The translations under genes and the position numbers were made by a program. Shown piece by piece: positions 34,090-42,659 of a stretch of DNA of 44,113 nucleotides (positions are counted from its first letter, which is position 1; each line of letters starts with the position of its first letter). The notes under the pieces are model-generated. The model was given only the letters and a program-made list of their open reading frames with translations, did no database searches and was not told the DNA's origin. The stretch comes from Megamonas sp. UBA1799 (GTDB lineage Bacteria; Bacillota; Negativicutes; Selenomonadales; Selenomonadaceae): positions 49,740-93,852 of the forward strand of contig DCFR01000039.1 in NCBI GenBank assembly GCA_002319815.1. Reading direction: 5' to 3'.

Positions 34090-35188
34090 AGTGGAATCTC
34101 CCTCCGCCATATTTATACCAAGCCGCGCAAACGCCTTCAACTGAGACCATACAGGGACCAACCGCATGTTCCGGCACGCATCCCTTGCCAAAAAGCGGGC
34201 ATTCCCGCGGATTGATGCTGCCGCGCAGCACTTCGCCGCAACGGCAAGCCGTCTTTTTGGCAGCTGGCAGCACTTTCACCGGCTGAACAGCCGCAATATC
34301 AAACCGTTGGTAAGCTTCATTGACCATCAGCCCGGAAGCAGGAATCACGCCCAGTCCCCGCCATTCGGCATCGACCGGCTGGTAGACACGCGCCAGCAAG
34401 CGCCGCGCCGCCGGATTGCCCTCGGGCCGCACCACACTTCCGTATTCATTTTCCACCCGCGCTTCCCCTGCCGCCGTTTGCTGGGCCAGACGATAAATAG
34501 AGCGCAGGATCTCCATTGGCTCAAAGCCAGTAACAACCCCCGGCATATGATACTCACGCGGCAAAAAAGCAAAGGCGTCTGCTCCGGTCACAACCGCAAC
34601 ATGCCCCGGCAGGATAAAACCATCCACCCGGGCTTCATTATCCGCCAATAGCAGCCGCAATGCCGGCGGCACCAATTTCTGTGCGGAAAGCACATAGAAA
34701 TTGGTCAGTCCTTGTTGTTCTGCCGCCAATACAGTAGCAGCTGCCGTCGGCGCCGTTGTCTCAAACCCCACGGCCAGAAAAATGACTTTTTTATCCGGAT
34801 TCGCCATAGCAATCGGCAGGCTGTCAAGCGGCGAATAAACAACCCGCACATCGGCTCCGCCTGCTCTGGCTTCATTTAGACTGGAGACACTGCCCGGAAC
34901 TTTCAGCATATCGCCAAACGTTGTAAGGATCACATCCGGCTCCCCGGCATAGGCTATTGCCTGATCCATATAACGGTCCGGGGTGACACACACCGGACAA
35001 CCGGGCCCGGATACTAACTCAACCGTATCCGGCAGCAGCTGCCTGAGCCCGGCCCGAAAAATTGAAACTGTATGCGTGCCGCAAACTTCCATAAAACGTA
35101 CCGGCCGCCCCAGCGGAGCCACCAATCTTTCCGTCTCGGCGATCAACTGCGCCGCCAGCTCTCGCTGCACTTTCGTTTTATCTGCCAA
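34079..35188 (-). CDS. hypD: [NiFe]-hydrogenase maturation factor HypD
   Basis: A 369-residue iron-sulfur protein that, with HypC, assembles Fe(CN)2CO for the large subunit. Conserved stretches include the early MEVCGTHTVSIFRAGLRQLL and SGPGCPVCVTP, with the redox-active cysteines; ATGF-type text appears as LAVGFETTAPT. The C-terminal 4Fe-4S ligands lie in ACRCGEVLRGSINPRECPLF and in HAVGPCMVSVEGVCAAW. It starts with TTG at 35188; AAAGGAG lies eight bases before it. HypC is 20 bases upstream and hypE overlaps its end. Confidence 0.97.
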   Translation of the reverse strand: MADKTKVQRELAAQLIAETERLVAPLGRPVRFMEVCGTHTVSIFRAGLRQLLPDTVELVSGPGCPVCVTPDRYMDQAIAYAGEPDVILTTFGDMLKVPGSVSSLNEARAGGADVRVVYSPLDSLPIAMANPDKKVIFLAVGFETTAPTAAATVLAAEQQGLTNFYVLSAQKLVPPALRLLLADNEARVDGFILPGHVAVVTGADAFAFLPREYHMPGVVTGFEPMEILRSIYRLAQQTAAGEARVENEYGSVVRPEGNPAARRLLARVYQPVDAEWRGLGVIPASGLMVNEAYQRFDIAAVQPVKVLPAAKKTACRCGEVLRGSINPRECPLFGKGCVPEHAVGPCMVSVEGVCAAWYKYGGGRFHYGQ

Positions 35189-35208
35189 GTTTTCTGCTCC
35201 TTTCTATT

Positions 35209-35439
35209 TTATTCCACCGTGCGCGGCCCGCCGTTCATCTCCCGCCAGAGAGCTTCTGTTTCCGCCGCATCATCACCCGTCACAATCTGCATTGCAAAGC
35301 CTGCATGTACCAGCACATAATCTCCTACCGATACCTCGGGAAGCAGCATCAGACTCGCTTTCCTCTGCACACCCCGAATCTCGACTGTTGCCAGACTGCC
35401 TTCAATTTCCATTACTTTTGCCGGCACTGCCAGACACAT
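35209..35439 (-). CDS. hypC: [NiFe]-hydrogenase chaperone HypC
   Basis: A 76-residue chaperone starting MCLAVPAKVMEIEG. The cysteine after the initiator Met binds the iron centre together with HypD and then delivers it to the large-subunit precursor. VGDYVLVHAGFAMQ is the second family signature. The start at 35439 is fixed by the required MC N-terminus and by AAGGGTG upstream, though the frame is open further. It lies between the cupin gene and hypD. Confidence 0.96.
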   Translation of the reverse strand: MCLAVPAKVMEIEGSLATVEIRGVQRKASLMLLPEVSVGDYVLVHAGFAMQIVTGDDAAETEALWREMNGGPRTVE

Positions 35440-35464
35440 ACGATCACCCTTCCTGCTTGCAGCT

Positions 35465-35794
35465 TTATTGCTGCGGCACAACGTTAAAACACACAAAATC
35501 CTGCGCGCTCTCATTTTTCATGCCATGTTCATGGCCTTTCGGACAATAATGACATTGCCCGGCTTTAAGTATCTCGGTTTTTCCATCACAAGTCACAACC
35601 GCCTCACCCTGCAGTGCATAAACAATCTCGCTGTTGTCGATATGTCGATGCAAGCCGATGGAGGCTCCGGGTTCCAGCCGGGCATACATAATGCGATTTA
35701 AATCATCATGAAACATCTTGGCGGAAACTTCTTTTTCACCGCCTTTAAAATGCTGCAAATGCATTGATGAAAATGCCGCAAAATCCAAAAGCAT
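35465..35794 (-). CDS. Cupin domain protein in the hyp operon
   Basis: A 109-residue single-domain cupin. The metal-binding residues are in GLHRHIDNSEIVYAL (two His and one Glu of cupin motif 1) and GHEHGMKN (motif 2 histidine). Four cysteines or methionines lie near CHYCPKGHEHG, which could add metal affinity. It is placed between hypF (14 bases upstream) and hypC, and GAGGAGGG lies before its ATG, so it is an expressed operon member. Cupins are not part of the known HypA-F pathway. A metal-handling or regulatory role in hydrogenase maturation is inference. Confidence 0.88.
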   Translation of the reverse strand: MLLDFAAFSSMHLQHFKGGEKEVSAKMFHDDLNRIMYARLEPGASIGLHRHIDNSEIVYALQGEAVVTCDGKTEILKAGQCHYCPKGHEHGMKNESAQDFVCFNVVPQQ

Positions 35795-35808
35795 ATAAAA
35801 CCCTCCTC

Positions 35809-38112
35809 TTATCTGCCGCTGCAGCGGGCTAATGCAACCGCGGCCTGTCCAAACGCAATGCCGCCGTCATTGGGCGGCACCTGCCGATTCAGCAAGACCG
35901 TAAACTCTCCTTGCAAAGCTGCCACAGTCGCTTCCAGCAGTAAACGATTTTGAAATACGCCGCCGGAAAGAACCGCCTTTTTAATCCCGGTCTGTTGACG
36001 CAAAGAATGCATGACCCCCGCAACCGCCGCCGCCAGCGTTACATGAAAATCAAGCGCCAGCCCGGCGCGTGCCGCCGCGTCCAGCAAGGCGCCCTCCGAC
36101 AACTGCTGCAGCACCGGCAGGAAATCAATTGCCAGCATCCCCGCATCCGACCGAACCGTATACTCGAGTATCCGCCCGAGACGCGGAGAACCTCCGGCCA
36201 ATTGTTCCAATTCAACCGCAGCCTGTCCCTCATAATGATTCATCAGCCGCACGCCTAAAAGCGCCGCCGCCGTATCAAAAAGCCGCCCGACACTCGAACT
36301 CAGCGGCGCATTCAGTCCGCGCCCGGCCGCCGCCAGTAAAAGTTCCCAACCATCCGGCAATGCCGCCGCAAAATCTGGCCGCGCCGCAGCCAGCCTTTGG
36401 CCGTAAAGTTCCTGCAGTATCCACAAAGCCTGCCGCCATGGCTCCCGGGCCGCACGCTCGCCTCCCGGCAAAGGCCGACTGACAATATGCCCCAACCGCT
36501 GAAACCCCTGCAAATCCGCCTGCAGAAACTCGCCGCCCCAAAGCGTGCCATCAGAACCCAGGCCCGTGCCGTCAAAAGCAACCCCCAGCACTGGCTCCGA
36601 CTCCCCTTGTTCGGCCAGGACCGACGCAATATGTGCATAATGATGCTGTATCCTGAGCAGCGGCAAGCCTTCCCGTTCTGCCCGCTGCTCGCAGTACTGG
36701 GTTGACAAATAATCCGGATGCAGATCGCAGGCCAAAAGCTGCGGCCGAATTGCAAACAACGCTTCATAATGTTGAATCATATGCGCGTACGAAGCCAATG
36801 TCGCCTGATTCTCCAGGTCCCCCACATGTTCACTCACAAAGGACAGCGACTCTTTGGTCAGACAAAATGTATTTTTTAACTCCGCGCCGCCCGCCAACAC
36901 AGAAACGTCCAGCGGTTTCGGCAGACAAAACCGAAGCGGCGCGGGAGCAAATCCCCGCCCTCGCCGCAACAGCTGGCGTCCGCCGGCTACCATCCGCACC
37001 ACCGAATCATCAACCCGATTTTCAATCTGCCGGTTATACAGCAAAAATGCATCGGCAATCCCGCCCAGCCGTGCCAGTGCATCCTCATCACGGTACGCAA
37101 TCGGCTCTTCACTGCGGTTCGCACTGGTCATGACCCAGACATCAGAAGCTTTAAGCAGCAAGACCTGAACCGGCGCATACGGCAGCATAACTCCCAGATA
37201 AGCATTGCCCGGCGCCACCGCATCGGCCAATCGCGTTGCTGCCGGCTTTTTACGCAGCAGCACGACCGGAGCCGCAGCGCTGGTGAGCAGACGCTTCTCG
37301 GCAAGCGAAACTTCACAAAGCTCTCTGACCGTCTCCAGGCTGCCGACCATGACAGCAAAAGGCTTATCCTCACGAAGCTTTCGCTTCCGCAGCAGGGCAA
37401 CTGCTTCCGGATCATAAGCATTGCAAGCCAGATGATAGCCGCCGATTCCCTTTATGGCGACAATCTTTCCCTGCGCTATCAGGAAACGCGCTGCAGCCAC
37501 CGGATCTTCCGGCAGCCCGACGCCTTTTTCCGGATGTAGGAACAAGAGCCGGTATTGCGGCCCGCAAACACCGCAGGCATCCGGCTGCGCATGAAAGCGG
37601 CGATCTGCAGGATCCGCATATTCGCGCTGACAAGCCGGACACATGGGAAACGCCGCCATTGTCGTGCGCGGCCGGTCATAAGGAACGCTGCGGATAATCG
37701 AATACCGCGGTCCGCAGTTTGTACAATTGATAAACGGATAGCCATAGCGTCGGTCCGAAGCTGTCAGCAGCTCCCGACGACAATCTTCACAAATAGCCAG
37801 ATCCGGCGATATCAAAGTTTGCGCCGCCGTCCCGGATGGGCTCGGGAGAATACGAAAATCCGATTCTCCCTTGACCGGCAAAGCCGCAACTTCGACGCTG
37901 TCCACTGCAGCTGCCGGCGGTGCTTCATCACGCAGCGACGCCGCCAACGAGCGGATTACATCCGGTTCCCCTTCCGCTTCCAATAAGACTCCCTCGCTGT
38001 CATTTTGCACCCAACCAGACAATCCCCGCCGCACGGCCTGTCGATACACAAAAGGACGGTATCCTACCCCCTGTACAATGCCGCGTACGCGGATCTGCAT
38101 CCGTTCCGCCAT
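35809..38112 (-). CDS. hypF: Carbamoyltransferase HypF
   Basis: A 767-residue multi-domain enzyme that makes the CN precursor from carbamoyl phosphate and passes it to HypE. Domains in order: acylphosphatase (VRGIVQGVGYRPFVYRQAVR, residues 8-27), two zinc fingers (CEDC...CTNC and CPAC...CGVC, about 105-185), a YrdC-like domain with KGIGGYHLACNA, and a Kae1-like C-terminal domain with IQHHYAHIASVLAE, GVAFDGTGLGSDGTLWGGEF and VLSGGVFQNRLL. Length and motifs are complete. AGAGGTG precedes the ATG. It lies 66 bases after the hydrogenase protease gene. Confidence 0.97.
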   Translation of the reverse strand: MAERMQIRVRGIVQGVGYRPFVYRQAVRRGLSGWVQNDSEGVLLEAEGEPDVIRSLAASLRDEAPPAAAVDSVEVAALPVKGESDFRILPSPSGTAAQTLISPDLAICEDCRRELLTASDRRYGYPFINCTNCGPRYSIIRSVPYDRPRTTMAAFPMCPACQREYADPADRRFHAQPDACGVCGPQYRLLFLHPEKGVGLPEDPVAAARFLIAQGKIVAIKGIGGYHLACNAYDPEAVALLRKRKLREDKPFAVMVGSLETVRELCEVSLAEKRLLTSAAAPVVLLRKKPAATRLADAVAPGNAYLGVMLPYAPVQVLLLKASDVWVMTSANRSEEPIAYRDEDALARLGGIADAFLLYNRQIENRVDDSVVRMVAGGRQLLRRGRGFAPAPLRFCLPKPLDVSVLAGGAELKNTFCLTKESLSFVSEHVGDLENQATLASYAHMIQHYEALFAIRPQLLACDLHPDYLSTQYCEQRAEREGLPLLRIQHHYAHIASVLAEQGESEPVLGVAFDGTGLGSDGTLWGGEFLQADLQGFQRLGHIVSRPLPGGERAAREPWRQALWILQELYGQRLAAARPDFAAALPDGWELLLAAAGRGLNAPLSSSVGRLFDTAAALLGVRLMNHYEGQAAVELEQLAGGSPRLGRILEYTVRSDAGMLAIDFLPVLQQLSEGALLDAAARAGLALDFHVTLAAAVAGVMHSLRQQTGIKKAVLSGGVFQNRLLLEATVAALQGEFTVLLNRQVPPNDGGIAFGQAAVALARCSGR

Positions 38113-38178
38113 CCCCTACACCTCTGTTCCTGGCTCAAAATACCTTGCCGCCAATTAACACTGGCAGACAACCACGAG

Positions 38179-38676
38179 TTAATTCTTTGCCTCCAACTTG
38201 ACACCCCAGCGCTTCAGTTCCGTCACCGACTGCTGCACGAACTTTGGCACCAGCCCGGCCATCCGCGAAGTCAGCTCCGTCCCGGCTTCCATAACAAACG
38301 GTTCGGCTCCCAGCACTACCACCTCAGGAATTTTTTTCCCGGTAACGGTGAGCAGCGCCAGCACATCCTGAATCCCAATCTCATGCGACGATAGCTTATC
38401 CTGAAAATGCAGCATGACGGCATCATCATCAAACCGATATTGCGAGCCGGGCTGACCGCCGCCCTTCACCGCATCAAGAATCAAAAGCTTCTCCGTGCCG
38501 GTCACAAAACGCAGCAACTCCATGCCCAGAGTTCCCCCATCTAAAACCTGAACCGTCTCAGGAAACCGATACGCCTCTTGTAAAGCTTCGGCCACGCGAA
38601 CGCCAAACCCTTCATCCTGCAGTACAATATTGCCAATGCCCAGCACCGTCACCGGCGGCGTCTGCATCTCATTCAT
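38179..38676 (-). CDS. hyaD: Hydrogenase maturation protease (HyaD/HybD type)
   Basis: A 165-residue endopeptidase that removes the C-terminal extension of the [NiFe] large subunit after nickel insertion. The family signature VLGIGNIVLQDEGFGVRVAE holds the Ni-sensing Glu/Asp, and LLILDAVKGGGQPGS has the second ligand Asp. The start at 38676 overlaps the hypB stop as ATGA; a longer frame inside hypB is disregarded. Its target is HyaB, whose tail carries the matching DPCMACSTH cleavage site. The position, before hypF rather than beside hyaB, is unusual but within the same operon. Confidence 0.95.
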   Translation of the reverse strand: MNEMQTPPVTVLGIGNIVLQDEGFGVRVAEALQEAYRFPETVQVLDGGTLGMELLRFVTGTEKLLILDAVKGGGQPGSQYRFDDDAVMLHFQDKLSSHEIGIQDVLALLTVTGKKIPEVVVLGAEPFVMEAGTELTSRMAGLVPKFVQQSVTELKRWGVKLEAKN

Positions 38677-39341
38677 TCGGAATACCCCTCCCGCTTTTTC
38701 TGCACTGCCTGCCGCAGCCATTGATACCAGGCAAACAGACCTTCTTCCGTTGTTGAAGAAACCGGCAGCACCATTGCCCCCGGATGAATGGTCGCGATAT
38801 CTTCTGTCGCCGCCTCAAGATTGAAATTCGTATAAGGTAAAATATCCACTTTATTCAGAACCACCACCGCCGATTCCTTGAAAATCAATGGATACTTGAG
38901 CGGTTTATCATCGCCTTCCGTGATGCTAAGGACCACGGCCTTCTCATCTTCTCCGATATTAAACTCCGCCGGGCAAACAAGATTGCCCACATTTTCAATC
39001 ACAACCAGATCCAGAGCATCCAGATCCAGCCGCGGTAAAACCGACTGGACCATCGGCGCATCCAAATGACAGCCCCCGCTGGTATTGATCTGAATCACCG
39101 GCACACCATAGCGAGCAATACGATCGGCATCCTTCGTTGTAAAAAGATCCCCCTCAATCACCGCCATGCGCAGCTCGTCTTTCAACGCCGCCATCGTTTT
39201 TTCCAAAAGAGTCGTTTTACCGGCTCCAGGCGAACCGAGTAAATTTAAGGCAAAAACTTTTTTAGCAGCAAACAAAGCCTGATTTTCAGCGGCAACTTCA
39301 TCATTTTTGCCTAATATATCCTGCATAACCTGAATTTCCAT
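38673..39341 (-). CDS. hypB: Nickel-incorporation GTPase HypB
   Basis: A 222-residue SIMIBI GTPase that inserts nickel with HypA. The P-loop is LLGSPGAGKTTLLEK, with later ENVGNLVCPAEFNIGEDEKA holding the Ni/Zn-site cysteine and LNKVDILPY as the guanine-specificity motif. It lacks both the histidine-rich stretch and the N-terminal MCxxCGC Ni-binding motif of E. coli HypB. A two-cysteine version of that motif occurs on a separate small protein two genes upstream. HypB starts one base after the hypA stop. Confidence 0.96.
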   Translation of the reverse strand: MEIQVMQDILGKNDEVAAENQALFAAKKVFALNLLGSPGAGKTTLLEKTMAALKDELRMAVIEGDLFTTKDADRIARYGVPVIQINTSGGCHLDAPMVQSVLPRLDLDALDLVVIENVGNLVCPAEFNIGEDEKAVVLSITEGDDKPLKYPLIFKESAVVVLNKVDILPYTNFNLEAATEDIATIHPGAMVLPVSSTTEEGLFAWYQWLRQAVQKKREGYSE

Positions 39342-39342
39342 A

Positions 39343-39681
39343 TCATTCCATCTCCAGATACTCTACCCGTAATTCGCGGCCGGAAACAATTGCCAACCCC
39401 CCACCGCACGCCGGACAGATAAAATTATAATGCCGGATTGGCTGACGGCGTCCACATTGCGCGCAATGGCCTATCAACGGCACTCGCTTCAATGCGAGCT
39501 CCGCGCCCTCCGCCATCGTTCCCCTCACCAACGAGGTAAAACAAAACGTCAGCGCTTCCGTTTCGACGCCGGTCATCTCTCCCAAAAGCAACCCGATTTT
39601 ACGAATATGCTCGGCTTCATTCTTATGCGCGTAATCCAGCGCAATATCCAAAATTCCCTCGGCAATTGCCATTTCATGCAT
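39343..39681 (-). CDS. hypA: Nickel-delivery protein HypA
   Basis: A 112-residue metallochaperone starting MHEMAIAEGI; the N-terminal Met-His is the nickel site. The zinc finger is CAQCGRR...CPACGGG (two CxxC). The start at 39681 is forced by the MHE N-terminus; the frame continues upstream across a terminator hairpin. It is the first hyp gene after that hairpin and is directly followed by hypB, with which it forms the nickel insertion pair. Confidence 0.96.
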   Translation of the reverse strand: MHEMAIAEGILDIALDYAHKNEAEHIRKIGLLLGEMTGVETEALTFCFTSLVRGTMAEGAELALKRVPLIGHCAQCGRRQPIRHYNFICPACGGGLAIVSGRELRVEYLEME

Positions 39682-39696
39682 AAAAATCACTCCAAA

Positions 39697-39750
39697 ACAA
39701 AAGACGCTCCGCGGCTGCTTCTCCACGGAAAAGCAGCCGCAAAAAGCGTC
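39697..39750 (-). terminator. Hairpin between the CxxCGC/HMA-like gene and hypA
   Basis: A long stem, with GCGGCTGCTT pairing to AAGCAGCCGC inside outer GACGC/GCGTC arms. TTTTGTTTT follows on the minus strand. As a partial terminator it would give more hydrogenase than maturation-gene transcript. Confidence 0.75.
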
Positions 39751-39765
39751 TCGTCGTCCCAACCT

Positions 39766-40008
39766 TTATAAAGCAGCCTCCAGGCCGCGCGACGCAAATA
39801 CGTTCATGATCTCCATGAGCTTCGTCTTTGCCGGATTGTAATCAATCGTCGTCGCTCCCTCATCAGCATGAATATGCACATACATCACTCCGGGCATCCC
39901 CAGCAGCGCTTTTTCCACTTCATGTACATTTTCCTCGGCATAACCGTTTACCTGAAACTGCAGACGCGTATTACCATTCGTCTGCCCACAGCCGCATTCT
40001 TTACACAT
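39766..40008 (-). CDS. Small CxxCGC-tagged HMA-like protein, possible nickel chaperone
   Basis: An 80-residue protein with two parts. Residues 1-8 read MCKECGCG: cysteines at 2, 5 and 7, the same spacing as the high-affinity Ni site at the N-terminus of E. coli HypB (MCTTCGCG, from memory). Residues 16-78 look like a ferredoxin-like heavy-metal-associated (HMA) fold (VEKALLGMPGVMYVHIHADE, then GATTIDYNPAK). The usual metal-binding CxxC of the HMA loop is replaced by NGYAEEN, so the fold itself should not bind metal in the normal way. It lies 17 bases after hyaC and before hypA, with a strong ribosome site (GGAGG). A role in nickel supply is inference from motif and position. Confidence 0.85.
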   Translation of the reverse strand: MCKECGCGQTNGNTRLQFQVNGYAEENVHEVEKALLGMPGVMYVHIHADEGATTIDYNPAKTKLMEIMNVFASRGLEAAL

Positions 40009-40025
40009 ATAGTTTCCTCCTCAAC

Positions 40026-40724
40026 TCAACTCTTGCGTTCCTCTACTTCATTAGCATCCACCGGCTCATGAACGAGAATCTTACTGCCCGAGAACATACT
40101 GGACACTTCGCTCTCACCTTCCATGAACTCCGCCCGCGTAACCATATAAAGATGGCCAATCGCAAAAAGAATAATAAACCAAGCAACATAATGATGAACC
40201 ACATGCGTCATGAACTCACCGCCCAAAACCACATTGACCCAACCAAACAGCAATCCGCCCATGCTGGCCGGTTCCGTCATCTTATACATTGCAAACCCGG
40301 TAAAAATTTCAATCGCCACCAACGCATACAATGCAACATACGACATCCGCGCCAAAGGGTTGCGCAAATAAGACTTATGCGACGCTTTCAGCAGCATATA
40401 ATGCAAAGCCACATCGACGACTTCACGGTAAAAATGCCCCTCCCAGAAACGTGGGAAAAGCCGATCTCCCCGATTGATGATAAACCCGTAGATGCGCAAA
40501 ACAAACGCCGCGCAGAACACAAAGGCCGCCAGAAAATGTATATTCCGCACCCAATTCATCATCAACACGGTCTCAGACGGTTCCAACGCCAGAATTTGCA
40601 GCGGCTTGCCGATCAAGATCCCCGTCACAAACAAGACGATAATCGAATCCACCATGATCCAATGAAAAATACGCAGAAACGGGCTAAACAGATAATACAC
40701 CCGGCGTTGTACAACTTCCTTCAT
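40026..40724 (-). CDS. hyaC: Ni/Fe-hydrogenase b-type cytochrome subunit
   Basis: A 232-residue integral membrane protein with about four hydrophobic helices. It carries electrons from the hydrogenase heterodimer to menaquinone. Histidines suited to bind two b-type hemes lie in FLRIFHWIMVDSII, RNIHFLAAFVF and HVVHHYVAWFIILFAIGHLY. The start at 40724 has AGGTGG upstream; a GTG three codons earlier overlaps it. Together with the membrane-anchored small subunit it fixes the enzyme to the outer side of the membrane. Confidence 0.93.
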   Translation of the reverse strand: MKEVVQRRVYYLFSPFLRIFHWIMVDSIIVLFVTGILIGKPLQILALEPSETVLMMNWVRNIHFLAAFVFCAAFVLRIYGFIINRGDRLFPRFWEGHFYREVVDVALHYMLLKASHKSYLRNPLARMSYVALYALVAIEIFTGFAMYKMTEPASMGGLLFGWVNVVLGGEFMTHVVHHYVAWFIILFAIGHLYMVTRAEFMEGESEVSSMFSGSKILVHEPVDANEVEERKS

Positions 40725-40739
40725 CTTTTCCACCTTCTT

Positions 40740-42659
40740 TTAATCATCTGTCTGTGTGCCCATATATGGGTCTGTTGTAACGACCTTGATTTTCTCCCCC
40801 GAGGCATTAAAAAGATGCGTTGAACAAGCCATACAAGGGTCAAACGACCGCACTACCTTGAGAATTTCCAACGGCTTATCCGGAATTTTTACTTTCGTAT
40901 CCATCATCGCCGCTTCATATGCGCCATGTCCGGCCTGATCGTCCTTCGGGCAGGCATTCCAGGTTGTCGGCACGACGGCCTGATAGTTTGTGATTTTTCC
41001 ATTCTCAATCACGCACCAATGGCTCAGCGCCCCGCGCGGCGCTTCGTACAAACCGACCCCGCGCGCCTTTTTCGGCCAGGTAGAAGGATCCCACTTCTCC
41101 ATATTAGCAACTTTCGTATCGCCCGATTTGATATTGGCAAGCAGCTTATCAAAGAAGAACTTGCTGACCTCGGCATCGAGCTGAGCTTCCAGCGCGCGCG
41201 TCGCCGTGCGGCCGACCATCGTCGGCATCCATACTTCCGGAGCCAGTCCCAGAACCTTTGACACCGTTTCGATCTGATCAATGATCATTTTTTCCGCCCA
41301 GGACGGATCCGGCAGCAGTCCCTGTTTTGCTTTGGTATAAATAATGATATACCGCGCCAACGGGCCGACTTCACAAACTTTACCGCGCCATTTTGGCGTT
41401 TTAAGCCAGGAATATTTTCCTTCGTCATCAAGCGCCTTCCAAGCCGTCTCCGTTCCCTCTTTCGGCGTCGTATATTTCGCCTTTGTTACGCCGTCCCAAG
41501 GATGCAGCGCCGCATTTTTATCCGCCTGTTCCGGATATTCATACCAGGAATGCGTAACACTCTCATTGAATACTTTCGGATTGCTCAAATCCTCTGCTTC
41601 AATCGCAGTAAATTTTGCCTTTGCAACGCCAGCGGCAAAATTCTCAACCACGCCGTTTGAGCGAACCAAAAGATCCTTGAAGAAACCGCCGTCGGTCGTG
41701 CCGGTAAATGGTTCCTGCGGATAAGCGCCAAAGCCGAGAACACGCTCCTTCGCCAATCCGCCGCCATCCGTATAGCCTTTTTTAACGTAAATGGCGCCAA
41801 TGGCCAAAACATCAGGAACATAATATTCCCGCATCAGAGCGCGGGTCGTATTAATCGCCCGGTCAACAATGGCCAGACGAGCCGCATTCAGCGGCGCATT
41901 GCCGTCTTCCATCGAAATCGCGCAGGGCATGCCGCCAACCACATAGTGCGGATGCGGATTTTTGCCGCCAAAAATCACATGCGGGATTACGATTTCACGC
42001 TGCTTATCGAGCATGATCAGATAATGTGCTACACCCAGCAGATGCACTTCCGGCGGCAAAAGCTGATAATCTGGATGATCCCACCACTGCGCGGAAAAAA
42101 TGCCCAGTTGGCCGCTGTCGACAATCGCCTGTATCTTTTTCTTGATCGTATCAAAATAAGCCGGCGTTGCCTGGGGGAAATCTTTAGGATACGCTTCCGT
42201 AGAAATTCCGCCCGGCATTGCAAACGGCAGCTGATAATTGGCCAGCACCGCATTCTGTAAATTTGCCGTAGCCTGCGAGTCCGCTTTCAGTGCTTCCAGC
42301 GGGCTGACCCAGTCCAGCGCATGCAGATGATAAAAATGAATGACGTGATCCTGCACCGTCTGCGCCGCTGCCATGACGTTGCGGATATAATGCGCATTCT
42401 TAGGAATCTTAATCCCCAACGCATCTTCTACTGCACGCAAAGCTCCCAGTGCATGCGCCGTAGTGCACACACCACAGATACGCTGAATATACGCCCAAGC
42501 GTCGCGCGGATCGCGTCCGTTCATAACGAGTTCCAGCCCGCGCCAAGCCGTGCCGCTGGAAACTGCATTCTGTACCTTGCCGCTTGCCTCATCCACTTGA
42601 ACTTCAACTCGCAGATGGCCTTCTATTCTGGTTACCGGATCTACTACTACATGCTTCAT
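40740..42659 (-). CDS. hyaB: [NiFe] hydrogenase large subunit
   Basis: A 639-residue catalytic subunit. Nickel and iron are held by the N-terminal RICGVCTTAHALGALRAVED (C62, C65) and the C-terminal DPCMACSTH (C609, C612, H615). A 24-residue tail after H615 would be cut by the maturation protease. RIEGHLRVEV opens the protein, a standard start of group 1 enzymes. It catalyses reversible H2 splitting; with a Tat-exported partner and a cytochrome b, H2 uptake for respiration is the likely job. Its start overlaps the hyaA stop (ATGA). Confidence 0.97.
   Translation of the reverse strand: MKHVVVDPVTRIEGHLRVEVQVDEASGKVQNAVSSGTAWRGLELVMNGRDPRDAWAYIQRICGVCTTAHALGALRAVEDALGIKIPKNAHYIRNVMAAAQTVQDHVIHFYHLHALDWVSPLEALKADSQATANLQNAVLANYQLPFAMPGGISTEAYPKDFPQATPAYFDTIKKKIQAIVDSGQLGIFSAQWWDHPDYQLLPPEVHLLGVAHYLIMLDKQREIVIPHVIFGGKNPHPHYVVGGMPCAISMEDGNAPLNAARLAIVDRAINTTRALMREYYVPDVLAIGAIYVKKGYTDGGGLAKERVLGFGAYPQEPFTGTTDGGFFKDLLVRSNGVVENFAAGVAKAKFTAIEAEDLSNPKVFNESVTHSWYEYPEQADKNAALHPWDGVTKAKYTTPKEGTETAWKALDDEGKYSWLKTPKWRGKVCEVGPLARYIIIYTKAKQGLLPDPSWAEKMIIDQIETVSKVLGLAPEVWMPTMVGRTATRALEAQLDAEVSKFFFDKLLANIKSGDTKVANMEKWDPSTWPKKARGVGLYEAPRGALSHWCVIENGKITNYQAVVPTTWNACPKDDQAGHGAYEAAMMDTKVKIPDKPLEILKVVRSFDPCMACSTHLFNASGEKIKVVTTDPYMGTQTDD

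Noticed and set aside
39766..40008. Reading the small HMA-like protein as a copper chaperone
   Set aside because: The metal-binding MxCxxC loop of copper chaperones is missing; the only cysteines are in the N-terminal CxxCGC motif.
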